DNA from: Mesostigma viride
Lineage: Eukaryota > Streptophyta > Mesostigmatophyceae > Mesostigmatales > Mesostigmataceae
NCBI GenBank assembly: GCA_009746045.1
Contig: RPFO01000154.1
Coordinates: 1,483,512-1,547,511, forward strand
Length of the DNA stretch: 64,000 nucleotides
Direction of reading: 5' to 3'
The notes beneath the pieces were generated by a model. The model was not told where the DNA came from. It did not search any database and was given only the letters and a program-made list of their open reading frames with translations. Below are positions 1 to 12,731 of this stretch, one piece after another. A program made the translations under genes and the position numbers. Within the stretch, counting starts at the first letter, position 1. Each line of letters opens with the position of its first letter.

Positions 1-1200
1 GGAATAGCGAGGGGAGGTAGACAAGAAATACAGACAATGGTGGCGTAAACGATTTCCCTTTCAGCGGTGTGTTGGGTATACTACTCTAGTATAGTATAGT
101 GCAGTATAGTATAGTGTAATATAGTATACTACTATATAATTGTTCAGTACTGACACGAAGTTACTGACATGAAGACACGAAAGAAGGCAGGAAATGAGAG
201 AACATGGGGACAAGAACTTTGACCCCACGTCAGCAGACAGAGCAACGAGGACAGTGCTCATAAGATCGCCTTTACAAGAGAAGCATTTACTGGCACTTGC
301 AAGAGAAGCATATACTGGCGCCTGCAAGAGAAGTACATACAGGCGCGCACAAGAGCTTAGCGAAGTAATGACAGCATCGTGCGCCCATGGCCCAAGCGGT
401 GGATAAAGTACAGTGCAAGTGCTCACATAGCGCCAACCTGTCGCTGTGCTTGATAAAGTAAGAAAAAAAAAATGAAGGGATGAAAACGGTGCTCCCATGG
501 CGCCCACCTTTCGGTGTACTTGGACTCATCCGCCATCTCCCAGAGGCGGAAGCTGCAGGAAGCCGTCCAAGCGGGCAGGCAGGCAAGGAGGCAGGCGCAC
601 ATGCCAAGCATATGCCAAGCGTGCAGGCAGGTAAGCCAAATAAAAGTCTGAGGAGAAAAGATTGTGCATACACAGGCCCAAACAGGAGTAGCTTTGCAAG
701 GGCAACCCGTTCCAGTCGCAGAAACGGAACTCATGCAAACCAAAGCTATACCCAGAAAGAAAATATCCATTCGATAAAAAGAGATACCAGAGCACGCTTA
801 TCCACGAAACAGTACAATCCGCACATTCCAATCGATGTTGATTCCAATCGGATATCAAAACTGCCTGTCCCAGTTGTCAAGAAAACACCAAAACTGCCTA
901 TCCCGGTTACCAACAAAAAATCTAGGCCATTACAGTAGCAGCAAAACAAATCCTAAATCCTTATGCTAGAGTTCCATTTGCTAGCATTCCTTATGCATTT
1001 GTAAGGGATTAAGGTGCCATGGGAGCACGGAGAGCTTGTAAGACGTGGAGAGCTGGCAGGACATGGGGTGCCGCGACGACGCACACAACTGCGTGCTGGC
1101 TGAACCCCTAGGGTAGCAAGTCGCCCACTCACGACCGACATACACCACACTACCAGGCCTTTCCGCCTGCTGCAAGCAGCATACTGCTCTCATCCGTCAC
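1..1200. other. No supported gene; short local repeats
   Basis: I see no protein with a recognisable family here. Open frames on both strands are short and of unusual composition. The stretch holds a TA-rich block near 85-135 made of repeated tatagtatag words, a 26-bp tandem repeat at 274-355, and two copies of a 33-bp word near 845-915. It lies downstream of the last BRCT exon I can identify on the minus strand, so it may contain further exons or the 3' end of that gene, but none could be assigned. Confidence 0.5.
274..355. repeat. Three copies of a 25-27 bp tandem repeat
   Basis: Three adjacent copies share the core AAGAGAAGCATATACTGGCG with substitutions. No function is apparent. Confidence 0.7.
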
Positions 1201-1204
1201 GATG

Positions 1205-1609
1205 CCTTCCCCACTACAGCCACAGTCATCCACCACTTTAGTCTTCTGTCCCCTTTACCTGTTCTCCAGCCACAACCAGTTGACAGCATCCATGTGCCAC
1301 AATGCCAGCCCGGCTATATACCGTCTTATCCTTGTAGGGAAGTGTGTGGTAATGCAAACCTATCTATTTATTACTGCCCACCATCACCTCCGCCCCCCAC
1401 CACCTGTCCTTCAGCCACATGTGGTTGACCACATTCATCCGCCCCCCCCCCCCCTGTCCTCCAGCCACATGTGGCTGACCACTTTCATCCCCCCCCCCCC
1501 CCCCCACCTGTCCTCCAGCCACATGTGGTTGACCACTTTCACCCCCCCACACACACACCTGTCCTCCAGCCACATGTGTTTGACCACCTTCATCCGCCCA
1601 CCGACCCAC
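1205..1609 (-). repeat. Tandem copies of a BRCT exon end plus its 5' splice site
   Basis: Downstream of the true exon end (CTGGAGGACAG followed by GTGGGT at 1609) there are four clear copies of the last ~40 bases of the exon with the start of the intron, near 1600-1560, 1555-1505, 1500-1445 and 1430-1395. Each still encodes a version of [11 protein letters not shown] and most keep a GACAG/GTG donor-like junction. Two more degenerate copies lie near 1285-1250 and 1235-1205. Poly-C tracts of variable length separate the units. Confidence 0.75.
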
Positions 1610-4600
1610 CTGTCCTCCAGCCACATGTGGTTGACCACTTTCATCCGCCACTCGACCGCCTTCTCCCATTTCTTGCCCTCGAACTCGTAGCACACCAGGT
1701 GCGTGTTCTCTCGACTCAGCGTCCCCGTGCACTGGCCCCCCATCGTGCAGACCAGGTCCTGCGGGATCGTTTGACGGGTGCGGGGCACACAACCACAGAG
1801 ATGAAAGTAAAGATGTGTCAAGATCTCTAACAACGCAGAAGGAACTGGTAACAAATCATGCAGACCAGGTCCTGTGCGGTGGATGCGTGCAATGCCCCCA
1901 CAAACGTGGGCAATACGAGTTGGTGGGTATGAGATTGTGGGCAGTGAGTGGGGTGGCCTGATAACGGGGTGGCTATATCGTTGGGCCAGTGAGCGGGGGA
2001 ACAAACCATCCAGCTTTTGCTACAGTCATGAAAAAGAAAGGTGGCCTCACAACTGCGAGGTCCTGCGTGGTCCGCAACCGTACAGGAGCAAGCGCGAAGG
2101 TGGGGTACCACGGCAGAACGGTGAGCAGGGATGGTGGTGGGTGGGTGTGCTGGTGGGCAGGGAGTGGGGTTGGTACTGCGCTGGGTACCGCATTCATATT
2201 TCTTCCTATCAAAACTACTAATGAACTTCTAATATATAATTCAGAGGTATTTTGTTATATACTATTACATGATACATGACATAAATGGGGTGGCGAAGGG
2301 AGGGGCAGAGAGCTCATGTTTGGCCAATTTGGGACATGGGGGAGGAAGGGGGGGGGGGGAGGAATGAGGCGGGCCAGAGGGCCAACAAACTTGTAAGGAG
2401 GGTGGGAGATGAAAGGTCAAGCAAACAGTGAGCGCATATGTACGACTCGAGGGTTAACACCCTCCCTCCAACCCTCCTTCGCTGGTACCCATTCCCCCCC
2501 CCTGGCCTTGAGGCCCTACCTTGAGCCCGTTGGGGCAACCTCGTATATAATCATGACAATAATCCACCATCCATCCACCCCTCCCTCCCTCCCTCCCTCC
2601 CTCCCTCCCTCCTCCCTCCCTCCCTCCCTCCCTCCCTCCCTCCCTCCCTCCCTCCCTCCCTCCCTCCCTCCCTCCCTCCCTCCCTCCCTCCCTCCCTCCC
2701 TCCCTCCCTCCCTCCCTCCCTCCCTCCCTCCCTCCCTCCCTCCCTCCCTCCCTCCCTCCCTCCACCCGCAAATCAATCACGAACACGAATCCTAACACTG
2801 CTAGTAAAATAACCTTACGTTAAGCTCGTTGCCGTGATCCTCCCCACACACTATTCCTCTGCATGGTGCCCTTACTATGAGCTCGTTGCTTGAGACCCTT
2901 CTTTGCCCTTTTACTCGCTGACCCCCAAACCTAGCGCCTGCTGTGAGCACCTTGCGGCAAATCCCCACCCATCGTTTACAGGATCCGTAATCCTCTAGTA
3001 CCGCTATACAGGAGCCCCACCTTGGCCTTGTTGCGGCAACCCCCTAGTTATCAATAGCAAGCGTAACAATCCTTCTATAGTCATAGTATACCTTGAGCTC
3101 GTTGCGGGAGTCGCCCTTGTAGCCCGACAGCGACACCACGACATGCTCCATGCCAGGGACGCCTTCCAGGGTGGGCACCGGCTGGAAGAGCGTCTGGTGA
3201 TGGATGGCGGGGACAGAGATATATTTAGATGGTGGGGAGATAGGTAGGTGGATGGTGGGGTCATGGATAGTAGTAGGTGGGGCAGTATCGATGGGGTGTA
3301 GTGGATGGGGTAGAGTAGATGGAGTATACTAGGGATGGGAGATAGTAGTTATTAGGGATGGGATATTATAGTTATTAGGGATGGAGATAGTAGTTATTAG
3401 GGATGGGATATTATAGTTATTAGGGATGGAGATAGTAGTTATTAGGGATGGGATATAATACGTGAGGTATACATCAGATGGGAGATATCGATGGTTGGGG
3501 TGCCGTGGGGTGACAGATGTTGGTGGGAGACATGCCGTGAGGAATGAGGCAATGAGGCGATGGTTGAGAAAGAAAAGCAGAGATGCATCAAGTCAGGATT
3601 AAGGTCAGATGCAGGGACTGTCCACCATTTTAGTATCCACGATATAGCTTCAAAACACAACCACTGTGGTGACTGGATTCCACCCTTTCCTTACAGCAAC
3701 CACAAACTACCGCGAGCTGTCATTCCGCAGCCAAGTGTCACTGTTCCCTGACAGCTACGTTCTCATACACAATCACTTTTGAACCCTTCATTGATTTGTA
3801 AAGAAAAGCTGCATCCAACAATTTATTTCACAATTCTGTATTCCTGTTACTGCAGCATGTGCTGATTGTTACACGTTCCAAATAATGGTAACAGGTAATC
3901 CCAGGTATCCACAGGACCTCAGTTCCCCGAATCCCCATTTCCCACACTCTTTTCTTCCCTAATTCCGTCACTATTAAAACTACAGCAATATTGCTATTAA
4001 TATACAGGCGGGACCCGCAGTATCGCATAATAGCAAGTCGTGCGCTTATGGAAAGGACAGGTAGAGGCACACCGTGGCATCTTCAGTTTCAAAAGCAGAT
4101 TTCTACAAGAAGTTATACCGTTACCAAGTTACGCAACAACCATTTTTGCCAGCTAAAATTAGGCTTGCAACTTTTGTTTTTGGGTCCTCTTGGAAAGTTG
4201 CGAAGTTGCGAGTCTTGTTGCGATAGTGCGCGTGCCCCCTGTAGCATTCTTTATTTCACTCCATCATTCTCACAGTCCATGTGCGAGCGTACACAGTGCT
4301 CCGTGTCCTAACCAAACCAGGGGTGCATGGCTATATTGGGCTCTGCCCCGATGGAGACCAACATAGTCTTTCCAAAATAGAGGCGACCAATTAGATACGC
4401 TGGGGACCGCCGTACGAAGACCTGCAGCCAGGTGTCAACGTGCTTGGTTACCAAGTCCATGTGATCAAGTGCGCTTCTACATCTGCTCTAACCGCTGGCG
4501 CCCGTGCCATCGAGGATTAGGACTCCCTTGTAGCGAGCCATGCCGGCGGGTGTGCTTGGTACACAAGGAATGCGGTGGTCATGCCGGTGAAATCCTGTGC

Positions 4601-5153
4601 TGCATCATCAGGGAAGCGCACAATATGTAGTACTATGTGGTTGCTACAAAGCTTGCTTGGGGTCAGCTTGCTTGGGCTTAGGACCCCAAATTGAATTATG
4701 GGCCAACACGGCACACAGGGATATGAAAAAGTATGGCAGGATTATTGGAGATATAATATGTGCAGACCTCAGCGGGTAAGAAGTGCACTGACATACCTTG
4801 GCGTCGTGAACGAGCAGCTTCCTGGTGCGGATGCATGCTGAGACCCAGTAGGATGTCACCGTGGGCAGCCCCCAGTCCTCCGTGGCAGCGCGGTAGAACT
4901 CCTGCTTGCGCGTCGCGGGGCAACGGCACGGGCAGAGGGTATGGCTCGTTAGCCGAACCGTTCACACCGTTGAGATGCCACCATGGATTCACGTGCGGAA
5001 ACGCGTGGGTGAAAAGCAGGGTTCGTGCCAATGCGGTCACCCTCGTGGAATGTAGCAGCATAGACAAACCTTTTCACGGCTCTCGACCAGGGCATACGTG
5101 CATCCTTGGGCAAATCTGTCGTAGACTCTCCCGCCGGCTTTCGTTATGAACTC
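1610..5153 (-). CDS. Multi-BRCT-domain protein, partial gene (four exons)
   Basis: Four minus-strand exons with GT-AG borders: 5153-5070, 4901-4797, 3193-3092 and 1758-1610. The first three are whole codons (28, 35, 34); the last is 49 codons plus 2 bases. The first two carry the second half of a BRCT repeat ([32 protein letters not shown]). The next two carry a nearly complete repeat: [17 protein letters not shown] joined to [25 protein letters not shown] and VVNHMWLED. The linker beginning LFQPVP and GVPGM resembles that between the tandem BRCTs of a plant BRCT protein I know as At4g02110 (from memory). BRCT pairs bind phosphopeptides in DNA-damage signalling; that role is inferred. The first half of BRCT 1 and the gene ends are missing: upstream sequence runs into the 2.9-kb tandem repeats, so the gene may be truncated. 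Confidence 0.8.
2508..3030 (-). repeat. Degenerate copies of another BRCT exon end and donor site inside its intron
   Basis: The true exon end (CGCAACGAGCTCAAG then GTATAC, 3107-3086) is followed in the intron by related words at about 3030-3010 (CGCAACAAGGCCAAG/GTGGGG), 2960-2945, 2895-2875 (GCAACGAGCTCAT), 2840-2815 (GGCAACGAGCTTAAC/GTAAGG) and 2540-2515 (CCAACGGGCTCAAG/GTAGGG). Spacing is about 58-75 bases except where a (CCCT)n tract intervenes. Several keep a usable GT donor. Confidence 0.65.
2579..2763. repeat. (CCCT)n / (AGGG)n microsatellite
   Basis: About 46 units of CCCT, broken once near 2612, within the intron of the BRCT gene. The G-rich strand is the sense strand of that gene. 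Confidence 0.95.
3310..3460. repeat. AT-rich minisatellite (GGGATGGGATATTATAGTTATTA type)
   Basis: Alternating words gggatggagatagtagttatta and gggatgggatattatagttatta occur about three times in the intron just upstream (in gene orientation) of the exon at 3193. Confidence 0.8.
3461..4796 (-). other. Intron interior of the BRCT gene
   Basis: Between the exons ending at 4797 and starting at 3193. No repeat family or second gene could be assigned. A short minus-strand open stretch near 4460-4320 looks loosely protein-like but is not needed to join the two exons, which already meet in phase (KLLVHDAK then TLFQPV). Confidence 0.5.
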
Positions 5154-6754
5154 CTGCAGGCGCTAGGGAGGAAAGCAGCGTGGGGACACGGGCATGCCGT
5201 ACACGATGTTGCCTAGCATTATTGCCCGCATGGTTACCCATAGCAAAGCGCATGCCGCACCAATAGCCACGGTAAAGACAGGCAGACGACTCCAACACGA
5301 AGCTATGACAAAGAATATGTTGTATACAGGAGATGGCATACCCTCAGATCCTCATTATCCTGCTCAGGATCCAGCAGAAAACCCTGCCCTTCAAACACGG
5401 GGGGGAAGTCAACCCCCCTCAATACGTCTTCGTCCATTCGGGAACCTGACGTGCGCGAGGCAATGCTCAACGTCTGCGAAGCATATTTGGCAACAACTTT
5501 AATGCAAGCACGTGGATTGCAACCTCGGTAATAGACGAATAATAAGGGTAGTGCTGCCTAATACGAGATGCGCGCGCTGTTGATGTTGTGTTTTTTTCAC
5601 ACGTAGCCCGTTGTTCCACACAATGCCTCAGTTTGTGATGGAGCCACGAAGGCCCCAAAGGCGAGGATTCTGGCGGGAAGCGACAGTTCGAAGTGGCGCG
5701 GCGCGGTAGAACAACCGTGCTCTCGGCTGGCAAAATCATTCCTCAGTCTTCGCGCACTCGATGCTCTCCGATGATTGTGAGATCCCTAATCCCTTGTATC
5801 CATTCATTGTAGACTCAGGGAAAGCAGGTGCGAGACTGGAGCAACAGGGAGCGAGCCTCTACCATGGGGGGCGTTGTGTCCTCCATGGTACTGGCAAGGC
5901 GCGTGTTCACGAACACTACAAATGGAGTCAGCCCGACTTTCTCGCAAAATTTGATCGCATGTAAAGAATGTGAAAGCAAGTTTTCCTGGAAGTTTCTCAT
6001 GGCAAAAGCAATCGCGGAAATGTTGGTGGGAAATTTGAAGCTCTAAGTAATCGCAGTTTGAAGCTGAGCCGGCAGATCCCTGCCACGTGAAAATGCACTT
6101 TGCCATATAAGCCGCTGTAATTTGTAACCGCCGTCCTCTTTGCAGTTTCATAGACGACGAAAACGGGTGGCAGAAGTGGTAAAGACTATAGACGACGAAA
6201 ACGGGTGGTAGTTTTTCTTGGTTCGCAGCGAGTTTGCGAGAATATAATTTTCCGTGTGATGCCGTAGTCAACAGAATAGAGCGTACTAATGGCAGCTAAT
6301 ATCGCGCCTGGGCATGGAATCTTTCTTAGTTACGCCTTTGGTCATGCGCGAGCCTACTGCATCGAAGTTCAGGCCGAAGCGGAACCCTCTGCATCTTTGC
6401 CGGGATACTGTACCAGCCGACACGATAATTCCAAGAGCCATATAGGTAATATCGACTTTATCTGTGCATATGGACGATTCATGGCAAGGATACCGGCACA
6501 AAATAAAGGCATTAATAGAAGCCGTATTCCGGGGCCTCTTTCTCAGGAGCCATGACTGGCCAAAGTAGTACGTCAGCGTCCTCGTTGTCCGCGACATCAT
6601 ATATGTCCACAGTGGGAGGGAAATGGGGTGGAGTGGATCCAGGTAAGATGTACTCAACTGTTGGGTACTTCTTTTCTTTTTTTGTGTGTACCCATGGCAG
6701 TCGCATGGCCTGGGTACACGTCTTGATTACCTTATTAGACATTGGCATGCTTAA

Positions 6755-6815
6755 ATAATTAATTAGTCTCGTGTCCCCGTTGGGAAACCACGGAGCACTG
6801 AATTCCCAAATGTGG
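6755..6815 (-). mobile_element. LINE 3' terminus (hairpin and TTAA tail), copy 1 of tandem unit
   Basis: TTAAATAATTAATTAG followed by TCTCGTGTCCCCGTTGGGAAACCACGG-type sequence, a diverged form of the 3' hairpin found on the other LINE copies in this window. Equivalent positions recur about 2926 and 5850 bases further on. Confidence 0.6.
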
Positions 6816-6881
6816 ACGTGCGTTAGGAATCCTGCGCACATAGCTCTAGTGGTGAGTCATCTTAGTTCTATAGATTCAGCA

Positions 6882-7270
6882 ATATCAAGGAGACAACCAG
6901 CGCAGGCCAGAAATCGGGAGAATCCGGACAATATCTGGCCTTTTTGAAGTGGTTTTCCATTTGCGGGTATTTCCTCGTAAATGGTGGGAGAGCGATCACA
7001 GCAATTATGCTCACCACTAGACACTCCCGGTCAGTTAGGCTCGAAAAACACGCCCTGATCAAGCAAACTGTTTCTGGCCCCACCGTCTAGCTAGGTCATC
7101 TAGTCGCTGTACACATAAATTTGAACAATTCACAAGGCTACACATTTCCAACTCCATTCATATTCATCATTCTGAACGACTCGAAAACGCGGACAAGATA
7201 TCGGCTGGCTCGAGCTACCGTGGTCCGGATTCTCCCGATTTCTGGCCCGCGCTGGCTGTCTCCTTAATAT
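6882..7270. mobile_element. 389-bp element with 48-bp terminal inverted repeats (copy 1)
   Basis: The left end, from ATATCAAGGAGACAACCAGC to 6929, and the right end (7223-7270, reverse complement) match at 45 of 48 positions. The interior has no coding potential, so this looks like a non-autonomous inverted-repeat (MITE-like) element. A target duplication is not clear; TCAG occurs on both sides but I am not sure it is the duplication. Confidence 0.65.
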
Positions 7271-7720
7271 CTCAGTGGCGCACCCCTCTCCGGTATATAA
7301 AATAAAGAGGTTTTTCGCAGTACGTTTGGCTGTTTCGTTATACATTACGTGAGATGCCTTCGGATCAGGAGACTCACACAGCCGAGAAATCATGCTCAAG
7401 GTCAGGTGTGATCGATTCCCGCTTGCTGGTAGCTTCTGGGCTTTCCTATTTTCTACAGGTGTTCCGCGGAATTTCTCAGATTTGGCCGGGCAGCTAGCGC
7501 GTTCACGTTTGTTGCTCTCTGACGTCCACGACAATGATATCAAGGAGACAACATAGTCTCCCCGAGCCAATAAGACCGAGCCACGAGGTAGCCATGGCTG
7601 ACGTCGGAGCTCATAACTTTCACGTTTGGGCACCGAATTCGGCTGTGAATATCACAACCGCTTCGTCAAAGTTCTAAGACGCACTCACTGATATAATTTT
7701 CCCAAGCTGTTACGCAAAAC

Positions 7721-8249
7721 ATGACGAGCAAACGCTCATCTACATGTGCAACGCAGCCTGGCGGATGCGTTAAGCAATGAAAATACGTCTGCAGCTCCGG
7801 CTGCAGCTTCACCCTCAGGTCCGGAAGGCAGCGGTGACACTAGTCGCGCACGGGTGATCGCCCAGCCCACCGGGCTTGCCTCGCAATCTGCATCGCCTAA
7901 GCCTAAGCGCAGTCGCCCTGCCGAGCCGCGCTGGGATGAGATCGCCTTTGACATCAACGCACATGGCTTCTGGACACGAAGCCCGGGAGCCTTCATGGAA
8001 GCCGTGTTTTTCGGCACGCACGCCAAGTTGCTTGTACTCCCTGTGCTCGCACCTCATCTCCCACAACCGCGGCCGCTGGCCAAATGGCCTGCCCTGCAAC
8101 CCCGGCCCGCCGAAGATCTCCCGCTCATTCTCCGCTCGAATCGCCCCCGGCTCCAGCACTTTGCCCTCCAGATGCTCCCTCCTGGGGGGTTCCGATGCCG
8201 AGAGCTGGGCTCCCCCTCCAACCGTCGCGACCGAAGCCATCGTACATAT
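7721..8249 (+). pseudogene. LINE ORF1 N-terminal fragment (unit copy 1)
   Basis: From ATG 7721 an early frameshift separates the first codons from a long open frame (from 7746) whose residues include ARVIAQPTGL and SASPKPKRSRPAEP. These correspond to ALAIVQPTGL and SASPEPKKPCHDR in the intact ORF1 at 16397. The fragment stops where the tandem unit ends, so no RNA-binding domain follows. It is a truncated LINE 5' piece. Confidence 0.65.
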
Positions 8250-9807
8250 CATACCCTCAGATCCTCATTATCCTGCTCCGTCAGGATCCAGCAGAAAACC
8301 CTGCCCTTCAAACACGGGGGGGAAGTCAACCCCCCTCAATACGTCTTCGTCCATTCGGGAACCTGACGTGCGCGAGGCAATGCTCAACGTCTGCGAAGCA
8401 TATTTGGCAACAACTTTAATGCAAGCACGTGGATTGCAACCTCGGTAATAGACGAATAATAAGGGTAGTGCTGCCTAATACGAGATGCGCGCGCTGTTGA
8501 TGTTGTGTTTTTTTCACACGTAGCCCGTTGTTCCACACAATGCCTCAGTTTGTGATGGAGCCACGAAGGCCCCAAAGGCGAGGATTCTGGCGGGAAGCGA
8601 CAGTTCGAAGTGGCGCGGCGCGGTAGAACAACCGTGCTCTCGGCTGGCAAAATTAATCAATAATCATTCCTCAGTCTTCGCGCACTCGATGCTCTCCGAT
8701 GATTGTGAGATCCCTAATCCCTTGTATCCATTCATTGTAGACTCAGGGAAAGCAGGTGCGAGACTGGAGCAACAGGGAGCGAGCCTCTACCATGGGGGGC
8801 GTTGTGTCCTCCATGGTACTGGCAAGGCGCGTGTTCACGAACACTACAAATGGAGTCAGCCCGACTTTCTCGCAAAATTTGATCGCATGTAAAGAATGTG
8901 AAAGCAAGTTTTCCTGGAAGTTTCTCATGGCAAAAGCAATCGCGGAAATGTTGGTGGGAAATTTGAAGCTCTAAGTAATCGCAGTTTGAAGCTGAGCCGG
9001 CAGATCCCTGCCACGTGAAAATGCACTTTGCCATATAAGCCGCTGTAATTTGTAACCGTCCTCTTTGCAGTTTCATAGACGACGAAAACGGGTGGCAGAA
9101 GTGGTAAAGACTATAGACGACGAAAACGGGTGGTAGTTTTTCTTGGTTCGCAGCGAGTTTGCGAGAATATAATTTTCCGTGTGATGCCGTAGTCAACAGA
9201 ATAGAGCGTACTAATGGCAGCTAATATCGCGCCTGGGCATGGAATCTTTCTTAGTTACGCCTTTGGTCATGCGCGAGCCTACTGCATCGAAGTTCAGGCC
9301 GAAGCGGAACCCTCTGCATCTTTGCCGGGATACTGTACCAGCCGACACGATAATTCCAAGAGCCATATAGGTAATATCGACTTTATCTGTGCATATGGAC
9401 GATTCATGGCAAGGATACCGGCACAAAATAAAGGCATTAATAGAAGCCGTATTCCGGGGCCTCTTTCTCAGGAGCCATGACTGGCCAAAGTAGTACGTCA
9501 GCGTCCTCGTTGTCCGCGACATCATATATGTCCACAGTGGGAGGGAAATGGGGTGGAGTGGATCCAGGTAAGATGTACTCAACTGTTGGGTGGCTTCTTT
9601 TCTTTTTTTGTGTGTACCCATGGCAGTCGCATGGCCTGGGTACACATCTTGATTACCTTATTAGACATTGGCATGCTTAAATAATTAATTAGTCTCGTGT
9701 CCCCGTTGGGAAACCACGGAGCACTGAATTCCCAAATGTGGACGTGCGTTAGGAATCCTGCGCACATAGCTCTAGTGGTGAGTCATCTTAGTTCTATAGA
9801 TTCAGCA

Positions 9808-10196
9808 ATATCAAGGAGACAACCAGCGCAGGCCAGAAATCGGGAGAATCCGGACAATATCTGGCCTTTTTGAAGTGGTTTTCCATTTGCGGGTATTTCC
9901 TCGTAAATGGTGGGAGAGCGATCACAGCAATTATGCTCACCACTAGACACTCCCGGTCAGTTAGGCTCGAAAAACACGCCCTGATCAAGCAAACTGTTTC
10001 TGGCCCCACCGTCTAGCTAGGTCATCTAGTCGCTGTACACATAAATTTGGACAATTCACAAGGCTACACATTTCCAACTCCATTCATATTCATCATTCTG
10101 AACGACTCGAAAACGCGGACAAGATATCGGCTGGCTCGAGCTACCGTGGTCCGGATTCTCCCGATTTCTGGCCCGCGCTGGCTGTCTCCTTAATAT
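9808..10196. mobile_element. 389-bp inverted-repeat element (copy 2)
   Basis: Same as the element at 6882-7270, carried along in the second 2.9-kb unit. Confidence 0.65.
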
Positions 10197-10646
10197 CTCA
10201 GTGGCGCACCCCTCTCCGGTATATAAAATAAAGAGGTTTTTCGCAGTACGTTTGGCTGTTTCGTTATACATTACGTGAGATGCCTTCGGATCAGGAGACT
10301 CACACAGCCGAGAAATCATGCTCAAGGTCAGGTGTGATCGATTCCCGCTTGCTGGTAGCTTCTGGGCTTTCCTATTTTCTACAGGTGTTCCGCGGAATTT
10401 CTCAGATTTGGCCGGGCAGCTAGCGCGTTCACGTTTGTTGCTCTCTGACGTCCACGACAATGATATCAAGGAGACAACATAGTCTCCCCGAGCCAATAAG
10501 ACCGAGCCACGAGGTAGCCATGGCTGACGTCGGAGCTCATAACTTTCACGTTTGGGCACCGAATTCGGCTGTGAATATCACAACCGCTTCGTCAAAGTTC
10601 TAAGACGCACTCACTGATATAATTTTCCCAAGCTGTTACGCAAAAC

Positions 10647-11175
10647 ATGACGAGCAAACGCTCATCTACATGTGCAACGCAGCCTGGCGGATGCGTTAAG
10701 CAATGAAAATACGTCTGCAGCTCCGGCTGCAGCTTCACCCTCAGGTCCGGAAGGCAGCGGTGACACTAGTCGCGCACGGGTGATCGCCCAGCCCACCGGG
10801 CTTGCCTCGCAATCTGCATCGCCTAAGCCTAAGCGCAGTCGCCCTGCCGAGCCGCGCTGGGATGAGATCGCCTTTGACATCAACGCACATGGCTTCTGGA
10901 CACGAAGCCCGGGAGCCTTCATGGAAGCCGTGTTTTTCGGCACGCACGCCAAGTTGCTTGTACTCCCTGTGCTCGCACCTCATCTCCCACAACCGCGGCC
11001 GCTGGCCAAATGGCCTGCCCTGCAACCCCGGCCCGCCGAAGATCTCCCGCTCATTCTCCGCTCGAATCGCCCCCGGCTCCAGCACTTTGCCCTCCAGATG
11101 CTCCCTCCTGGGGGGTTCCGATGCCGAGAGCTGGGCTCCCCCTCCAACCGTCGCGACCGAAGCCATCGTACATAT
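10647..11175 (+). pseudogene. LINE ORF1 N-terminal fragment (unit copy 2)
   Basis: Identical in content to the fragment at 7721-8249; cut at the border with unit 3. Confidence 0.65.
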
Positions 11176-12731
11176 CATACCCTCAGATCCTCATTATCCT
11201 GCTCCGTCAGGATCCAGCAGAAAACCCTGCCCTTCAAACACGGGGGGGAAGTCAACCCCCCTCAATACGTCTTCGTCCATTCGGGAACCTGACGTGCGCG
11301 AGGCAATGCTCAACGTCTGCGAAGCATATTTGGCAACAACTTTAATGCAAGCACGTGGATTGCAACCTCGGTAATAGACGAATAATAAGGGTAGTGCTGC
11401 CTAATACGAGATGCGCGCGCTGTTGATGTTGTGTTTTTTTCACACGTAGCCCGTTGTTCCACACAATGCCTCAGTTTGTGATGGAGCCACGAAGGCCCCA
11501 AAGGCGAGGATTCTGGCGGGAAGCGACAGTTCGAAGTGGCGCGGCGCGGTAGAACAACCGTGCTCTCGGCTGGCAAAATTAATCAATAATCATTCCTCAG
11601 TCTTCGCGCACTCGATGCTCTCCGATGATTGTGAGATCCCTAATCCCTTGTATCCATTCATTGTAGACTCAGGGAAAGCAGGTGCGAGACTGGAGCAACA
11701 GGGAGCGAGCCTCTACCATGGGGGCGTTGTGTCCTCCATGGTACTGGCAAGGCGCGTGTTCACGAACACTACAAATGGAGTCAGCCCGACTTTCTCGCAA
11801 AATTTGATCGCATGTAAAGAATGTGAAAGCAAGTTTTCCTGGAAGTTTCTCATGGCAAAAGCAATCGCGGAAATGTTGGTGGGAAATTTGAAGCTCTAAG
11901 TAATCGCAGTTTGAAGCTGAGCCGGCAGATCCCTGCCACGTGAAAATGCACTTTGCCATATAAGCCGCTGTAATTTGTAACCGTCCTCTTTGCAGTTTCA
12001 TAGACGACGAAAACGGGTGGCAGAAGTGGTAAAGACTATAGACGACGAAAACGGGTGGTAGTTTTTCTTGGTTCGCAGCGAGTTTGCGAGAATATAATTT
12101 TCCGTGTGATGCCGTAGTCAACAGAATAGAGCGTACTAATGGCAGCTAATATCGCGCCTGGGCATGGAATCTTTCTTAGTTACGCCTTTGGTCATGCGCG
12201 AGCCTACTGCATCGAAGTTCAGGCCGAAGCGGAACCCTCTGCATCTTTGCCGGGATACTGTACCAGCCGACACGATAATTCCAAGAGCCATATAGGTAAT
12301 ATCGACTTTATCTGTGCATATGGACGATTCATGGCAAGGATACCGGCACAAAATAAAGGCATTAATAGAAGCCGTATTCCGGGGCCTCTTTCTCAGGAGC
12401 CATGACTGGCCAAAGTAGTACGTCAGCGTCCTCGTTGTCCGCGACATCATATATGTCCACAGTGGGAGGGAAATGGGGTGGAGTGGATCCAGGTAAGATG
12501 TACTCAACTGTTGGGTACTTCTTTTCTTTTTTTGTGTGTACCCATGGCAGTCGCATGGCCTGGGTACACATCTTGATTACCTTATTAGACATTGGCATGC
12601 TTAAATAATTAATTAGTCTCGTGTCCCCGTTGGGAAACCACGGAGCACTGAATTCCCAAATGTGGACGTGCGTTAGGAATCCTGCGCACATAGCTCTAGT
12701 GGTGAGTCATCTTAGTTCTATAGATTCAGCA

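Noticed and set aside
2409-2798. Ser/Leu/Pro and Arg/Glu/Gly frames over the CCCT tract
   Set aside because: Pure microsatellite inside an intron.
4320-4460. Minus-strand open stretch with [15 protein letters not shown], at first taken for a further BRCT start
   Set aside because: The flanking exons already join in phase and give a continuous BRCT linker without it, and no acceptor/donor pair fits well.
7130-7633. 167-codon minus-strand frame in each 2.9-kb unit
   Set aside because: It overlaps one arm of the 389-bp inverted-repeat element and resembles no protein; its conservation follows from the recent triplication.
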